A stretch of 64,000 nt of DNA from positions 1,612,001-1,676,000 of the forward strand of contig NZ_AP022570.1 of the NCBI RefSeq assembly GCF_010728325.1. Reading direction: 5' to 3'. Of the stretch, positions 37,325 to 46,812 are shown in pieces (position 1 is the first letter of the stretch; each line of letters opens with the position of its first letter). The position numbers and the translations under genes were made by a program. This DNA comes from Mycolicibacterium poriferae (GTDB lineage: Bacteria; Actinomycetota; Actinomycetes; Mycobacteriales; Mycobacteriaceae). The notes beneath the pieces are model-generated. The model made no database searches, was not told the DNA's origin, and was given only the letters and a program-made list of their open reading frames with translations.

Positions 37325-37636
37325 GTGAGCGCGCCGATCGTGAACACCGGAACCTCGCAGGGTTCGTTCGACCCGGACCGACGTTGGCGGTTGCACCCGC
37401 AGGTGGCCGTCCGGCCCGAGCCGTTCGGCGCGTTGCTGTATCACTTCGGGACCCGCAAGCTCTCGTTCCTGAAGAATCGGACGATCGTCGAGGTGGTCAA
37501 CCTGCTGGCTGATCACCCCGACGTTCGCTCCGCCTGCCGGGCCGCCGGGGTCGATGACGACGCGCAGGGGCCCTACCTGCACGCGCTGGGCGTGTTGGCC
37601 CAGTCGAAAATGCTTGTCGCGGAAGAGGATCAATGA
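37325..37636 (+). CDS. mftB: Mycofactocin precursor-binding chaperone (RRE protein)
   Basis: This 103-residue protein starts at the GTG two bases after the mftA stop. It has the winged-helix-like RiPP recognition fold of MftB, with the sequences RWRLHPQVAVRPEPFGALLY and KLSFLKNRTIVEVVNLLADH. It binds MftA and presents it to MftC. The stop overlaps the mftC ATG. The long upstream frame is a shadow. Confidence 0.95.
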   Translation: MSAPIVNTGTSQGSFDPDRRWRLHPQVAVRPEPFGALLYHFGTRKLSFLKNRTIVEVVNLLADHPDVRSACRAAGVDDDAQGPYLHALGVLAQSKMLVAEEDQ

Positions 37637-38820
37637 CTGTCACTGTACCGGTACCCCGTCTGGTCGACCAGTTCGAGAGGGGCTTGGACGCTCCGATCTG
37701 TCTGACCTGGGAGCTGACCTACGCCTGCAACCTGTCGTGCGTGCACTGTCTGTCCTCGTCGGGCAAGCGTGATCCCCGCGAGTTGTCCACCCAGCAGTGC
37801 AAGGACATCATCGACGAACTCGAACGCATGCAGGTGTTCTACGTCAACATCGGCGGCGGTGAACCGACCGTGCGGTCGGACTTCTGGGAGCTCGTCGACT
37901 ATGCGACCGAGCACCATGTCGGCGTCAAGTTCTCCACCAACGGTGTGCGCATTACTCCCGAGGTCGCGGCCAAGCTGGCTGCCAGTGACTACGTGGACGT
38001 GCAGATCTCACTCGACGGCGCGACGGCCGAGGTCAACGACGCCGTCCGCGGCCCGGGCTCATTCGCGATGGCGGTGCGGGCGCTGGAGAACCTGCGCGAC
38101 GCCGGGTTCGGCGACGCCAAGATCTCGGTCGTGGTGACCCGTCACAACGTCGATCAGCTCGACGACTTCAAGGAGTTGGCCGACCGGTACGGCGCCACGT
38201 TGCGCATCACCCGGTTGCGCCCTTCGGGCCGCGGCGCCGACGTGTGGGACGAGCTGCATCCCACGCCGGCTCAACAGGTGCAGCTCTACGACTGGCTGGT
38301 CGCCCACGGTGAGGGCGTGCTGACCGGCGACTCGTTCTTCCATCTGTCCGGATTGGGTGAGCCCGGCGCGCTGGCCGGGCTGAACCTGTGCGGGGCGGGC
38401 CGGGTGGTCTGCCTGATCGACCCGGTGGGCGACGTCTACGCCTGCCCGTTCGCCATCCACGAGAATTTCCTCGCCGGAAACATTCTGTCCGACAACGGCT
38501 TCCAGAACATCTGGCAGAACTCCGAGTTGTTCCGCGACCTGCGTGAGCCGCAGTCCGCCGGCGCGTGCGGTAGCTGCGGGCACTACGACAGTTGCCGGGG
38601 TGGGTGCATGGCGGCCAAGTTCTTCACCGGGCTGCCGATGGACGGTCCCGACCCCGAGTGCGTCGAGGGCTACGGTGAGCCTGCGCTCGCTCGCGAGCGC
38701 GACAAGCCCAAGCCCAGCGTCGACCATTCCCGCTCGGCCGGCCGCAAGGCCTCCGGGCCGGTTCCGCTGACACTGCTCAGCGCGCCCCCCAAGAAGTTCT
38801 GCAACGAAAGCCCTGTGTAG
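37633..38820 (+). CDS. mftC: Mycofactocin radical SAM maturase
   Basis: This 395-residue radical SAM/SPASM enzyme has the cluster motif ACNLSCVHC (Cys32, 36, 39) and GGGEPTVR for SAM binding. A Cys-rich SPASM domain (CGAGRVVCLIDPVGDVYAC; GACGSCGHYDSCRGGC) binds auxiliary Fe-S clusters. It decarboxylates the C-terminal Tyr of MftA and then forms the ring with Val. The last 40 residues are a variable polar tail. It is ATGA-coupled to mftB. Confidence 0.97.
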   Translation: MTVTVPVPRLVDQFERGLDAPICLTWELTYACNLSCVHCLSSSGKRDPRELSTQQCKDIIDELERMQVFYVNIGGGEPTVRSDFWELVDYATEHHVGVKFSTNGVRITPEVAAKLAASDYVDVQISLDGATAEVNDAVRGPGSFAMAVRALENLRDAGFGDAKISVVVTRHNVDQLDDFKELADRYGATLRITRLRPSGRGADVWDELHPTPAQQVQLYDWLVAHGEGVLTGDSFFHLSGLGEPGALAGLNLCGAGRVVCLIDPVGDVYACPFAIHENFLAGNILSDNGFQNIWQNSELFRDLREPQSAGACGSCGHYDSCRGGCMAAKFFTGLPMDGPDPECVEGYGEPALARERDKPKPSVDHSRSAGRKASGPVPLTLLSAPPKKFCNESPV

Positions 38821-38833
38821 TTCGGAGTTCCTC

Positions 38834-40009
38834 ATGGCACGTGATACCTGGTTCGAGACTGTCGCCATCGCTCAGCAGCGGGCGAAGAAACGCCTCCCGA
38901 AGTCGGCCTACTCGTCGCTGATCTCGGCGTCGGAGAAGGGCGTGACGGTTTCCGACAATGTCGAATCGTTCGGTGAACTCGGCTTCGCGCCGCATGTCAT
39001 CGGCGCGACCGAGAAGCGCGACATGGCGACAACGGTGATGGGGCAGGACATTTCGCTGCCGGTCATCATCTCGCCGACGGGCGTGCAGGCGGTGCACCCC
39101 GAGGGCGAGGTGGCCGTTGCGCGAGCTGCCGCGGCGCGTGGCACGGCGATGGGGCTGTCCTCGTTCGCCAGCAAGCCCATGGAAGAGGTCCTCGCGGTCA
39201 ACGACAAGATCTTCTTCCAGATCTACTGGTTGGGCAGCCGCGACGAGATCCTGGCCCGGATGGAGCGCGCCCGGGCGGCCGGAGCCAAGGGCCTGATCCT
39301 GACCACGGACTGGAGCTTTGCGCACGGCCGGGACTGGGGCAGTCCGAAGATCCCCGAGCGCATGGATCTCAAGACGATGATCAAGATGTCTCCAGAGGTG
39401 ATCACCAAGCCGGGCTGGCTGTGGAGCTTCGGAAAGCACCTGCGTCCGCCGGATCTGCGGGTGCCCAACCAGGGCAGGCCGGGCGAGGCCGGTCCCACGT
39501 TCTTCGAGGCGTACGGACAGTGGATGGGCACACTCCCACCCACCTGGGAAGACGTCGCCTGGTTGCGCGAACAGTGGGGTGGGCCATTTCTGCTCAAGGG
39601 CACGGTCAGGGTCGACGACGCGAAACGGGCTGTGGACGCGGGTGTTTCGGCGATCACGGTGTCCAACCACGGCGGGAACAACATCGACGGAACTCCGGCG
39701 GCCATTCGCTGCCTTACGGCGATCGCCGATGCGGTCGGAGACCAGGTCGAGGTTTTGCTGGATGGCGGCATCCGCCGCGGGAGCGATGTCGTCAAGGCCG
39801 TTGCTCTGGGCGCCCGCGCGGTGATGATCGGCAGGGCGTATCTGTGGGGCCTGGCGGCCAACGGCCAGGCCGGCGTCGAGAACGTCTTGGACATCATGCG
39901 GGGCGGCATCGACTCTGCGCTGATGGGGCTCGGTAAGTCATCGATCCATGAATTGAACCCCGACGACGTGCTGGTCCCGGACGGCTTCACCCGCACCCTG
40001 GGTGCCTGA
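38834..40009 (+). CDS. mftD: Mycofactocin FMN-dependent dehydrogenase
   Basis: This 391-residue member of the FMN-dependent alpha-hydroxyacid dehydrogenase family (lldD-like) has the FMN and substrate motifs SNHGGNNIDGTPAAIRCL, LLDGGIRRGSDVVKA and GARAVMIGRAYLWG. In the pathway it oxidatively deaminates the AHDP intermediate to give premycofactocin. It lies 13 bases after mftC. Confidence 0.95.
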   Translation: MARDTWFETVAIAQQRAKKRLPKSAYSSLISASEKGVTVSDNVESFGELGFAPHVIGATEKRDMATTVMGQDISLPVIISPTGVQAVHPEGEVAVARAAAARGTAMGLSSFASKPMEEVLAVNDKIFFQIYWLGSRDEILARMERARAAGAKGLILTTDWSFAHGRDWGSPKIPERMDLKTMIKMSPEVITKPGWLWSFGKHLRPPDLRVPNQGRPGEAGPTFFEAYGQWMGTLPPTWEDVAWLREQWGGPFLLKGTVRVDDAKRAVDAGVSAITVSNHGGNNIDGTPAAIRCLTAIADAVGDQVEVLLDGGIRRGSDVVKAVALGARAVMIGRAYLWGLAANGQAGVENVLDIMRGGIDSALMGLGKSSIHELNPDDVLVPDGFTRTLGA

Positions 40010-40112
40010 TACAGACGGGGCGCAGGGGACGGGGGTTAACCCCGGACCGCCTGCGGAGCTCGGCAGCGCGAAATCCGGTAGTCCTCATGCGTCAACATTC
40101 GGCGCACAGCAG

Positions 40113-40868
40113 GTGAATTCGGCCTACCATCGTCGCGTGGCTTTCCCCAACGAGCTTGGGATCTCAACGTCGAGGCAGCTGCAGAACACACCGTCGACGC
40201 AGAGGCCCGGGCTCATCGTCCCCGTCGGCTCCACCGAGCAGCACGGTCCGCATCTGCCGTTGGACACCGACACCCGGATCGCGACGGCGGTGTCGGACGT
40301 GCTCGCCGCCCGGTTGCAGGCCTGCGAGGACTTCAGCTGGATGGTCGCGCCGGCCGTCGCGTACGGCGCCAGCGGTGAGCACGAGGGCTTTTCCGGCACC
40401 ATCTCCATCGGCACACCGGCACTGGCGGAACTGCTCGTGGAATTCGCCCGTTCTGCGTGCCGCTGGGCCGCCCGCCTGGTGTTCCTAAACGGGCACGGTG
40501 GCAACGTCGCGGCGCTGCGGGACGCGGCCGCTCTGCTGCGCTACGAGGGCCGCGATGCCGCCTGGTGTTCGTGTGTGGCCCGCGATTCCGACGCCCACGC
40601 CGGCCATACCGAAACTTCTGTATTGCTACATATTTCGCCGGAGGTCGTCAGGCAAGATGAACTGGTGCCCGGGAACCGGGCCCCGCTGACCGATCTGATG
40701 CCGGCGATGCGCCGTGGCGGAGTCGCCGCCGTCAGTTCGCTGGGGGTGCTCGGGGACCCGACCACAGCGACGGCCGAAGACGGGGGGCGGATCTTTGCTG
40801 AGATGGTTGACGGCTGCGTCGAACGGGTTCGTCGATGGACGCCCGACCGCGAGGGGATGCTGAGATGA
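40113..40868 (+). CDS. mftE: Mycofactocin precursor peptidase (creatininase family)
   Basis: This 251-residue metallopeptidase releases the modified C-terminal dipeptide from MftA. Metal and active-site segments are [33 protein letters not shown] and [15 protein letters not shown] prefer the GTG at 40113 ([14 protein letters not shown]), because it matches the start I recall for MftE homologues; the GTG at 40137 is possible. The frame extends upstream to 40002, but that part is proline-rich shadow. The stop overlaps the mftF ATG. Confidence 0.9.
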   Translation: MNSAYHRRVAFPNELGISTSRQLQNTPSTQRPGLIVPVGSTEQHGPHLPLDTDTRIATAVSDVLAARLQACEDFSWMVAPAVAYGASGEHEGFSGTISIGTPALAELLVEFARSACRWAARLVFLNGHGGNVAALRDAAALLRYEGRDAAWCSCVARDSDAHAGHTETSVLLHISPEVVRQDELVPGNRAPLTDLMPAMRRGGVAAVSSLGVLGDPTTATAEDGGRIFAEMVDGCVERVRRWTPDREGMLR

Positions 40869-42277
40869 CCGGGCCACGGCTTCCCGACGGATTCGCCGTC
40901 CAGGTGGACCGGCGGGTCCGTGTGCTCGGCGAGGGTGCCGCGCTGCTCGGAGGTTCGCCCACCCGGCTGCTCCGGCTCGCGCCGGCCGCCCAGACCATGC
41001 TCAACGGCGGCAGGTTGGAGGTTCACGACGCGGTCAGCGCACACCTCGCCCGTACTCTGCTGGACGCCACCGTCGCACACCCGCGCCCGTTGAGCGGCCC
41101 CTCGCATCGCGACGTCACGGTCGTCATCCCGGTGCGCGACAACCCTTCTGGGCTGATCCGCCTGGTTTCAGCCCTGCGTGGGTTGCGGGTCGTCGTCGTG
41201 GACGACGGATCGGTGACACCGGTCGCCGAGGCCGACTTCGCCGGTATGCACTGCGATGTCCGGGTGGTGCGACATCCCCGGAGCAAGGGGCCGGCCGCCG
41301 CCCGTAACACGGGTCTGGCCGCGTGTGGCACCGACTTCGTCGCGTTCCTGGATTCCGACGTGGTCCCACGCCGCGGTTGGCTGGAGGCCCTGCTCGGACA
41401 CTTCTGCGACCCCGCCGTGGCTCTGGTGGCGCCGCGGATCGTGGCGCTGCATCCCTCCGAGAGCGTGGTCGCCCGCTACGAGGCGGTGCGATCCTCGCTG
41501 GATCTCGGTCTGCGGGAGGCGCCGGTCGTCCCGTTCGGCACGGTGTCGTATGTGCCCAGCGCCGCGATCATCTGCCGGCGCTCCGCGCTGCTGGATGTCG
41601 GGGGCTTCGACGAGTCGATGAATTCCGGTGAGGATGTCGACCTGTGCTGGCGCCTGAACGAGGCAGGTGCGCGGTTGCGTTACGAGCCGATCGCGACGGT
41701 GGCTCACGACCATCGCACCGAACTGCGAAAGTGGTTCGTCCGCAAATCCTTCTACGGCGGCTCCGCGGCGCCGTTGGCGATCCGGCATCCCGGCAAGACC
41801 GCCCCACTGGTGATCTCGGGGTGGACGCTGGTGGTGTGGATGCTGGTCGCCATCGGCTCGGGGATCGGCTACCTCGCCTCGGTGGCTGTTGCCGCGATCA
41901 CCGGTCAGCGCATCGCGAAGTCGCTGTCCAGCGTGCCCACCGAGCCTATCGAGGTCGCGGCCGTGGCAGCGCAGGGACTGTGGTCGGCAGCGCTGCAACT
42001 GTCCTCGGCGATCTGTCGGCACTACTGGCCGGTGGCGCTGGTCGCCGCCGTGCTGTCGCGACGCTGCCGGCGGGTGGTGCTCGTCGCCGCGGTGCTGGAT
42101 GGGGTGTTCGACTGGGTCACTCGCAACGGCAACGCCGACGAGGACACCAAACGGGTGGGGCTGGTGACCTACATCCTGCTCAAGCGACTCGACGACATCG
42201 CATACGGTCTGGGGCTCTGGAGTGGGGTGGTGCGGGAACGCCACGCCGGAGCCCTCAAGCCACAGATCCGGACCTGA
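40865..42277 (+). CDS. mftF: Mycofactocin glycosyltransferase
   Basis: This 470-residue protein is an inverting GT-2 enzyme that adds a chain of beta-1,4-glucose units to mycofactocin. Motifs are [20 protein letters not shown], a DxD-type [12 protein letters not shown], and the acceptor region [15 protein letters not shown]. Two hydrophobic segments in the last third ([20 protein letters not shown]) make it membrane associated. The TGA stop at 42275-42277 is in the same frame as mftG. Confidence 0.94.
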   Translation: MTGPRLPDGFAVQVDRRVRVLGEGAALLGGSPTRLLRLAPAAQTMLNGGRLEVHDAVSAHLARTLLDATVAHPRPLSGPSHRDVTVVIPVRDNPSGLIRLVSALRGLRVVVVDDGSVTPVAEADFAGMHCDVRVVRHPRSKGPAAARNTGLAACGTDFVAFLDSDVVPRRGWLEALLGHFCDPAVALVAPRIVALHPSESVVARYEAVRSSLDLGLREAPVVPFGTVSYVPSAAIICRRSALLDVGGFDESMNSGEDVDLCWRLNEAGARLRYEPIATVAHDHRTELRKWFVRKSFYGGSAAPLAIRHPGKTAPLVISGWTLVVWMLVAIGSGIGYLASVAVAAITGQRIAKSLSSVPTEPIEVAAVAAQGLWSAALQLSSAICRHYWPVALVAAVLSRRCRRVVLVAAVLDGVFDWVTRNGNADEDTKRVGLVTYILLKRLDDIAYGLGLWSGVVRERHAGALKPQIRT

Positions 42278-42280
42278 CCC

Positions 42281-43744
42281 ATCACCAGCGACGACCTCCA
42301 CGGCAGCCGCGACCTCCACGGCAGCGACGTTCTGATCGTCGGCGCGGGCAGCGCGGGATCGGTGCTGGCCGAACGGCTTTCCGCCGACGACCGGTGCCGG
42401 GTCACGGTGATCGAGGCCGGTCCCGGCCCCCACGACCCGCGGGTCGGGACGCAGATCACCGACGGCCTGCGGTTGCCGATCGGTGCGGCGAGCTCCGTCG
42501 TGCAGCGGTTCAGCACCGCGCTGACCGATCATCCGGTCCGGCATGCGCAGATCATGCGGGGTGCGGTGGTGGGCGGGTCCGGTGCGGTCAACGGCGGGTA
42601 CTTCTGCCGCGCGTTGCCCCCCGACATCGAGTCCTGGGACCTCGACGGCTGGCGGTGGGCCGATGTCCTGCCACACTTCAAGGCGATCGAGAGCGACCTC
42701 GACTTCCCCGGTGAGCCACACGGCTCGACGGGACCCATCACGGTGCGACGGGTCTCCGAATTCAACGGCTGCACAGCCTCATTCGTGACAGCGTGCGGCG
42801 AAGCGGGCTACCCGTGGGTGGCGGATCTGAACGGCTCGTCCCCTGAGCATCCGCTGTTCGCCGGGGTCGGCGCGGTTCCGCTGAACATCGAGCGCGGCAC
42901 CCGGGTGGGACCCGGCGGAGCCTTCCTGCAGCCGGCCCTGGACCGGCCCAACCTGACGTTGCGCACCGATACCCACGCACGCGCCATCCGACTGCGTGAC
43001 GGCCGCGCCGTGGCGGTCGACTGCGTCGGCCCGCACGGGGCGGTCACGCTGTATGCCGATCGCATCGTCGTCTCGGCGGGTGCCATCGCTTCGGCGCATC
43101 TGTTGATGCTGTCGGGGATCGGACCGCAGGAGGTCCTGCGCGCTGCGGGGGTGCCTGTCGCCCTCGACCTGCCCGTCGGTGTCGACACCGTCGACCACCC
43201 GGAATGGGTGCTGCCGGTGAGCTGGCCGCCGACGCAGGGCAGGCCGCCTCTGGAGGCGGTGCTGACCACCTCTGACGGTATCGAAATACGACCGTACACA
43301 GTCGGTTTCGGTGCCATGATGACGGGTCGTCGCGACGACCCGACAGATCGGCCACATCTCGGGGTCACCTTGATGCGGCCACGGTCTCGGGGGCGCATCA
43401 CGCTCGCCTCGGACGATCCGATGTCAGCGCCGGTCATCGAGCACCGTTACGACGGCTCGGCGGCCGACGTCGAAGCGCTGCGCCTCGGCACCGAACTGGC
43501 CCGCGAGATCGCCGGTGCCACAGCAGAAGAGCAGGCGTTCTGGGCGACGTCGCAACACCTCTGCGGCTCGGCGCGCATGGGCCGAGACGGCGACGAGACA
43601 GCCGTCGTCGACCGCCGGTGCCGCGTGCGGGGTGTGGAAGGACTGTGGGTGATCGACGGTTCCGTGCTGCCGGGCATCCCGAGTCGGGGTCCGCACGCGA
43701 CGATCGTGATGATCGGACACCGGGCCGCCGAATTCGTCAGCTGA
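42281..43744 (+). CDS. mftG: Mycofactocin system GMC oxidoreductase, no standard start codon
   Basis: This FAD-dependent GMC-family oxidoreductase recycles reduced mycofactocin and links it to the respiratory chain. The FAD loop DVLIVGAGSAGSVLAERL is encoded from 42326, yet no ATG, GTG or TTG precedes it in frame after the mftF stop at 42275-42277. The most natural start would be the ATC at 42281 (reading ITSDDL, as if MTSDDL had mutated). The first GTG, at 42362, would delete the FAD loop. The C-terminal signature HLCGSARMGRDGD and GLWVIDGSVLPGIPSRGPHA is intact. An 18-bp-period duplication (GACCTCCACGGCAGC twice, 42293-42325) lies in the leader. The 3' end overlaps the convergent racemase gene. 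Confidence 0.88.
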   Translation: MTSDDLHGSRDLHGSDVLIVGAGSAGSVLAERLSADDRCRVTVIEAGPGPHDPRVGTQITDGLRLPIGAASSVVQRFSTALTDHPVRHAQIMRGAVVGGSGAVNGGYFCRALPPDIESWDLDGWRWADVLPHFKAIESDLDFPGEPHGSTGPITVRRVSEFNGCTASFVTACGEAGYPWVADLNGSSPEHPLFAGVGAVPLNIERGTRVGPGGAFLQPALDRPNLTLRTDTHARAIRLRDGRAVAVDCVGPHGAVTLYADRIVVSAGAIASAHLLMLSGIGPQEVLRAAGVPVALDLPVGVDTVDHPEWVLPVSWPPTQGRPPLEAVLTTSDGIEIRPYTVGFGAMMTGRRDDPTDRPHLGVTLMRPRSRGRITLASDDPMSAPVIEHRYDGSAADVEALRLGTELAREIAGATAEEQAFWATSQHLCGSARMGRDGDETAVVDRRCRVRGVEGLWVIDGSVLPGIPSRGPHATIVMIGHRAAEFVS

Positions 43745-44396
43745 ACACCGCGAGCGCCTCGGCCAGGACTGTCGCGGCGACGACGCCGTCGATCACCGGG
43801 ACGCCGAGGCGTCGGGACAGCGGCGTGGCGAAGGGCGCCATCGCGGCGCAGCCCAGGACGATCGCGCGGCTGGAGTCTTCGGTCAGCGCCCGCTCACACA
43901 GGTCGCCGATCGGGTTGATCGTGGCGGGGTCCGAGTCGATCTGCAGCACCGGGATGTCGCAGGCGTGCACCCCGGCGCACTGTGACGGGGTGTACGTCTT
44001 GGCCAACTGCGACGCCCGGGACACGGTCGACGACATGGACGTGACGACCGAGAAGGTGCCCGCGGTCAGCGCGGCGGCGTGCATGGCGGCCTGCGCGATG
44101 CCGAGCACCGGAACATCGAGCATCGCGCGCGCTTCCTCGAGGCCGGGGTCGCCGAAGCAGGCCACGACACACGCGTCCGGGCGTAGCTGTCCGGGCCGCT
44201 GCCGGGACTGCTGGAGCACGTCGAGAAGTCCTGGTACACAACGCTGCTCGTCTTGCTCGGTCTCGATGCTGGGCGGTCCGCCAGCAGGATTGACGGCCTC
44301 GACGATGGTTTCGGGGCGGGCCGCCGCGGACGCGCTGGCCGCGATGGCGGCCGTCATCGAGGCGGTGGAGTTCGGGTTGACCAGCAGCAGTCGCAC
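43737..44396 (-). CDS. Hydantoin/Asp-Glu racemase family protein
   Basis: This 219-residue protein has two lobes with catalytic Cys segments: VVACFGDPGLEEARAMLDVP and AIVLGCAAMAPFATPLSRRL. The N-terminus RLLLVNPNSTASMTAAIA is typical of hydantoin racemases. Start is the GTG at 44396; upstream sequence is unrelated shadow. It converges on mftG and overlaps its last eight bases. Such a gene often accompanies mycofactocin clusters, but a role in that pathway is not established. Confidence 0.85.
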   Translation of the reverse strand: MRLLLVNPNSTASMTAAIAASASAAARPETIVEAVNPAGGPPSIETEQDEQRCVPGLLDVLQQSRQRPGQLRPDACVVACFGDPGLEEARAMLDVPVLGIAQAAMHAAALTAGTFSVVTSMSSTVSRASQLAKTYTPSQCAGVHACDIPVLQIDSDPATINPIGDLCERALTEDSSRAIVLGCAAMAPFATPLSRRLGVPVIDGVVAATVLAEALAVFS

Positions 44397-44407
44397 GCCT
44401 GCCGAGC

Positions 44408-46036
44408 TTACGGTCCGGTGCCGGTCTGCGCTGAACTCGCCGGACCGGACGCGCGGTGAGCCCCCCGGCGACGGATGTGCCGGATGAAGCCGGCCTGGCG
44501 GCCGTCGCGCCCTGGTGACCACACCGCGACGAACACCGCGGCGGTGGCGATCACCACCGCCATGACGAGCAGCGCGTGGTCCATCGACTGCATGAAGGCG
44601 TCCTGGGCCAGCGTCGCCAGTTGCCCGCCCTGCGGACCCATGAGCTCCGAGGCCCGCAGTGCCGACGCCAGCGAGTCGGTTGCGCTGTCGCGGATCTCGG
44701 CGGGGTACGGACTCAGATGCGGTGTCAGCGCCCCGTGATACACGGCGGCCAGAATCGACCCGGCCACCGCGATACCGACTGCGGCGCCGATCTCACGGGT
44801 GGCGTCGTTGACCGCCGACGCGACGCCCTGCTTCTCGTCGGGCACGGCGCCCATGATCGCCGACGTCGTCGGCGCCGTGCAGATGCCGATTCCGCAGGCC
44901 ATGACCAGCAGCGGCCAGGCCAGGTCGATGAACGTGGCGTCCGCGGTCAGAAAGCGCATCAGGAACAAGCCGCCGGCCAGCAGCAGCAGACCGATCGAGG
45001 CGCTGCCCCGCAAGCCGAGTCGCGGAAGGTAGAGATGCACGGTGGCACTGAGAATCAGCACCGGCAGGGCGAGCGGCGCCAGCGCGAACGCGGTCTGCAG
45101 CGGGGTGTAATCCATGACCAGCTGCATGAACTGCATGACGATGTAGAAGAAGCCGAAGTTGGCGAAGAACAGGAACGTGATCCCGACCGCGCCGGTGGCG
45201 AAATCGGCTCGGGCGAACAGTCGGACGTCGAGCAGGGGATGGCGGCGGCGCAGTTCCACGGTGGCGAACGCGCCGCCCAGGAGGATGCCCGCGGCGAGAC
45301 ACCCCACCACCAGCGGATCGCCCCACCCCTGCACGGGTGCCTCGACCACGCCGAGGACGAAGACGGCGATCGCCACTCCGATCAGCGAGGCGCCCAGCCA
45401 GTCGATGGGGGTGGCGGTTTCGTCGCGGGACGAACCGATGGTGCCGGTCAGGATCAGCATCAGCAGTGCTGCTCCGGCGAGGGCGTAGAAGATCGACTGC
45501 CACCCGAAGAACTCCAGCAGGACCCCGGTGCCCAGGAACCCGATGATGGCCCCTGAACCGGCCACCCCGGCCCAGATGCCGACCGCTTTGCTGCGCTCGG
45601 ATTTCGGGAACGCCGCGGTGAGCAGCGACAGCGTGGCGGGCATGATGAACGCCGCCCCGACACCGGCAGCGGCCCGCGCGACGATGATCTGGGTCGGGCT
45701 GTCCAGCAGCGTGGGGGCCAACGACGCGACCAGGAAGACGGCCATCCCCAGCAGCAGCGCGCCCCGGCGGCCGTAGCGGTCCCCGACGGCCCCGGCGGGC
45801 AGCAGCAGGCAGGCCAGTGCCAGCGTGTAACCGTCGACGATCCAGGTGAGCTGGGACTGGCTGGCCGAGGTCTGTACGGCGATGTCCGGTAACGCGGCGT
45901 TCAGCGCCACCATCGACGAGATGACAAGGAGGACATCCATGCTGGCGACTGCCAGCAACCAGATCCGGGCGCGGTGCGACAGCCCGTCCGCGGCCGCGTC
46001 GAGGGTCGGGGTGGACCGTGTCGAGGTTTCGGCCAC
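44408..46036 (-). CDS. MFS drug transporter, DHA2 (EmrB/QacA) type
   Basis: This 542-residue protein shows about 14 hydrophobic spans. The DHA2 motif A appears as GAVGDRYGRRGALLLG, and the first spans carry ALNAALPDIAVQT and LTWIVDGYTLALACLLLPAG. It should be a proton-coupled multidrug exporter. It starts at GTG 46036 after GAAGGA. The TetR gene at 46159 is divergent and its presumed operators overlap the MFS promoter. Confidence 0.92.
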   Translation of the reverse strand: MAETSTRSTPTLDAAADGLSHRARIWLLAVASMDVLLVISSMVALNAALPDIAVQTSASQSQLTWIVDGYTLALACLLLPAGAVGDRYGRRGALLLGMAVFLVASLAPTLLDSPTQIIVARAAAGVGAAFIMPATLSLLTAAFPKSERSKAVGIWAGVAGSGAIIGFLGTGVLLEFFGWQSIFYALAGAALLMLILTGTIGSSRDETATPIDWLGASLIGVAIAVFVLGVVEAPVQGWGDPLVVGCLAAGILLGGAFATVELRRRHPLLDVRLFARADFATGAVGITFLFFANFGFFYIVMQFMQLVMDYTPLQTAFALAPLALPVLILSATVHLYLPRLGLRGSASIGLLLLAGGLFLMRFLTADATFIDLAWPLLVMACGIGICTAPTTSAIMGAVPDEKQGVASAVNDATREIGAAVGIAVAGSILAAVYHGALTPHLSPYPAEIRDSATDSLASALRASELMGPQGGQLATLAQDAFMQSMDHALLVMAVVIATAAVFVAVWSPGRDGRQAGFIRHIRRRGAHRASGPASSAQTGTGP

Positions 46037-46064
46037 GTCATGTCCTTCTCGGCGGAGGTACTTT

Positions 46065-46126
46065 GAGACCTCAGGTCTCGAAAGATAAAACGAGACTAAC
46101 AGTCTTGTAGCGAGACTGACAGTCTT
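46065..46126. promoter_or_regulatory. Operator array between MFS pump and TetR genes
   Basis: Three palindromes occupy the 122-base divergent spacer: GAGACCTCAGGTCTC (46065-46079, exact 7-1-7), AGACTAACAGTCT (46093-46105) and AGACTGACAGTCT (46113-46125). The last two lie in 16-base direct repeats 20 bases apart, which is about two helical turns. They are good candidates for binding sites of the adjacent TetR protein. Confidence 0.7.
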
Positions 46127-46158
46127 GGTGAGGTTCCCGTTGAGGAGGTCGGTGAAAC

Positions 46159-46812
46159 GTGGCCCACGAGGGTGGTGGTGACCCGCGGCCGGCGCGGTCG
46201 CGGGCGCGACTGCTCGAGGCGGCGACCGCGTTGCTGCGCGCGGGCGGACCGAGCGCGGTCACCATCGATGCCGTCACCCGCCGGGCCGACGTCGCGCGCG
46301 CGACCCTCTACCGGCATTTCCCCAGTGCGAACGACCTTGTGGCGGCGGCGTTCACCAGCCTGATCCCGCCGCCGCCGATGCCGCCGGAGAGCGGCAGTCT
46401 GCGGGATCGGCTGATCGCGGTCGTCTCCGGTTGGGCCGAGTCGATCGCCGAGGCGCCGACCACGCTGACCGCCATGGCGTGGTTGTCGCTGGGGCCGGAC
46501 ATCGGCGAACTGCCCGACGCCGGGCGGGCCCGCGGCGCGAGCCCGCAGGTGCTCTCGCTGCGGGAGCGGATCGCCGAGCAGTATTCGGCCCCGTTCGACG
46601 CGGTGTTCGGCGGCCCGTCGGCCGCGGACGAACTCCGCCCGGTCGACCGGCCCACCGCCTTCGCGTTGCTCATCGGGCCGCTGGCATTCGGCCGGATCAG
46701 TACGCTGACCGACTTCGACTACCGGACCGTGGCCACCGCGGCGGTGGACGGCTTCCTGGCGGTGTTCGCCCGCGAGGTCAGCGGATCGAGTACCGAATCG
46801 GGAGGTGCTTGA
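46159..46812 (+). CDS. TetR-family regulator, probable repressor of the MFS pump
   Basis: This 217-residue regulator has the helix-turn-helix RLLEAATALLRAGGPSAVTI, then TRRADVARATLYRHFPSAND, and a C-terminal ligand domain. It starts at GTG 46159 after GAGGAGG. Divergent placement next to a DHA2 pump and the palindrome array suggest classical drug-responsive repression. The 3' end overlaps the convergent P450 gene by 35 bases. Confidence 0.9.
   Translation: MAHEGGGDPRPARSRARLLEAATALLRAGGPSAVTIDAVTRRADVARATLYRHFPSANDLVAAAFTSLIPPPPMPPESGSLRDRLIAVVSGWAESIAEAPTTLTAMAWLSLGPDIGELPDAGRARGASPQVLSLRERIAEQYSAPFDAVFGGPSAADELRPVDRPTAFALLIGPLAFGRISTLTDFDYRTVATAAVDGFLAVFAREVSGSSTESGGA

Noticed and set aside
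40002..40112. N-terminal extension of MftE
   Set aside because: The upstream part of the frame is Pro/Gly/Ser-rich and unlike the family; known homologues start near the GTG at 40113.
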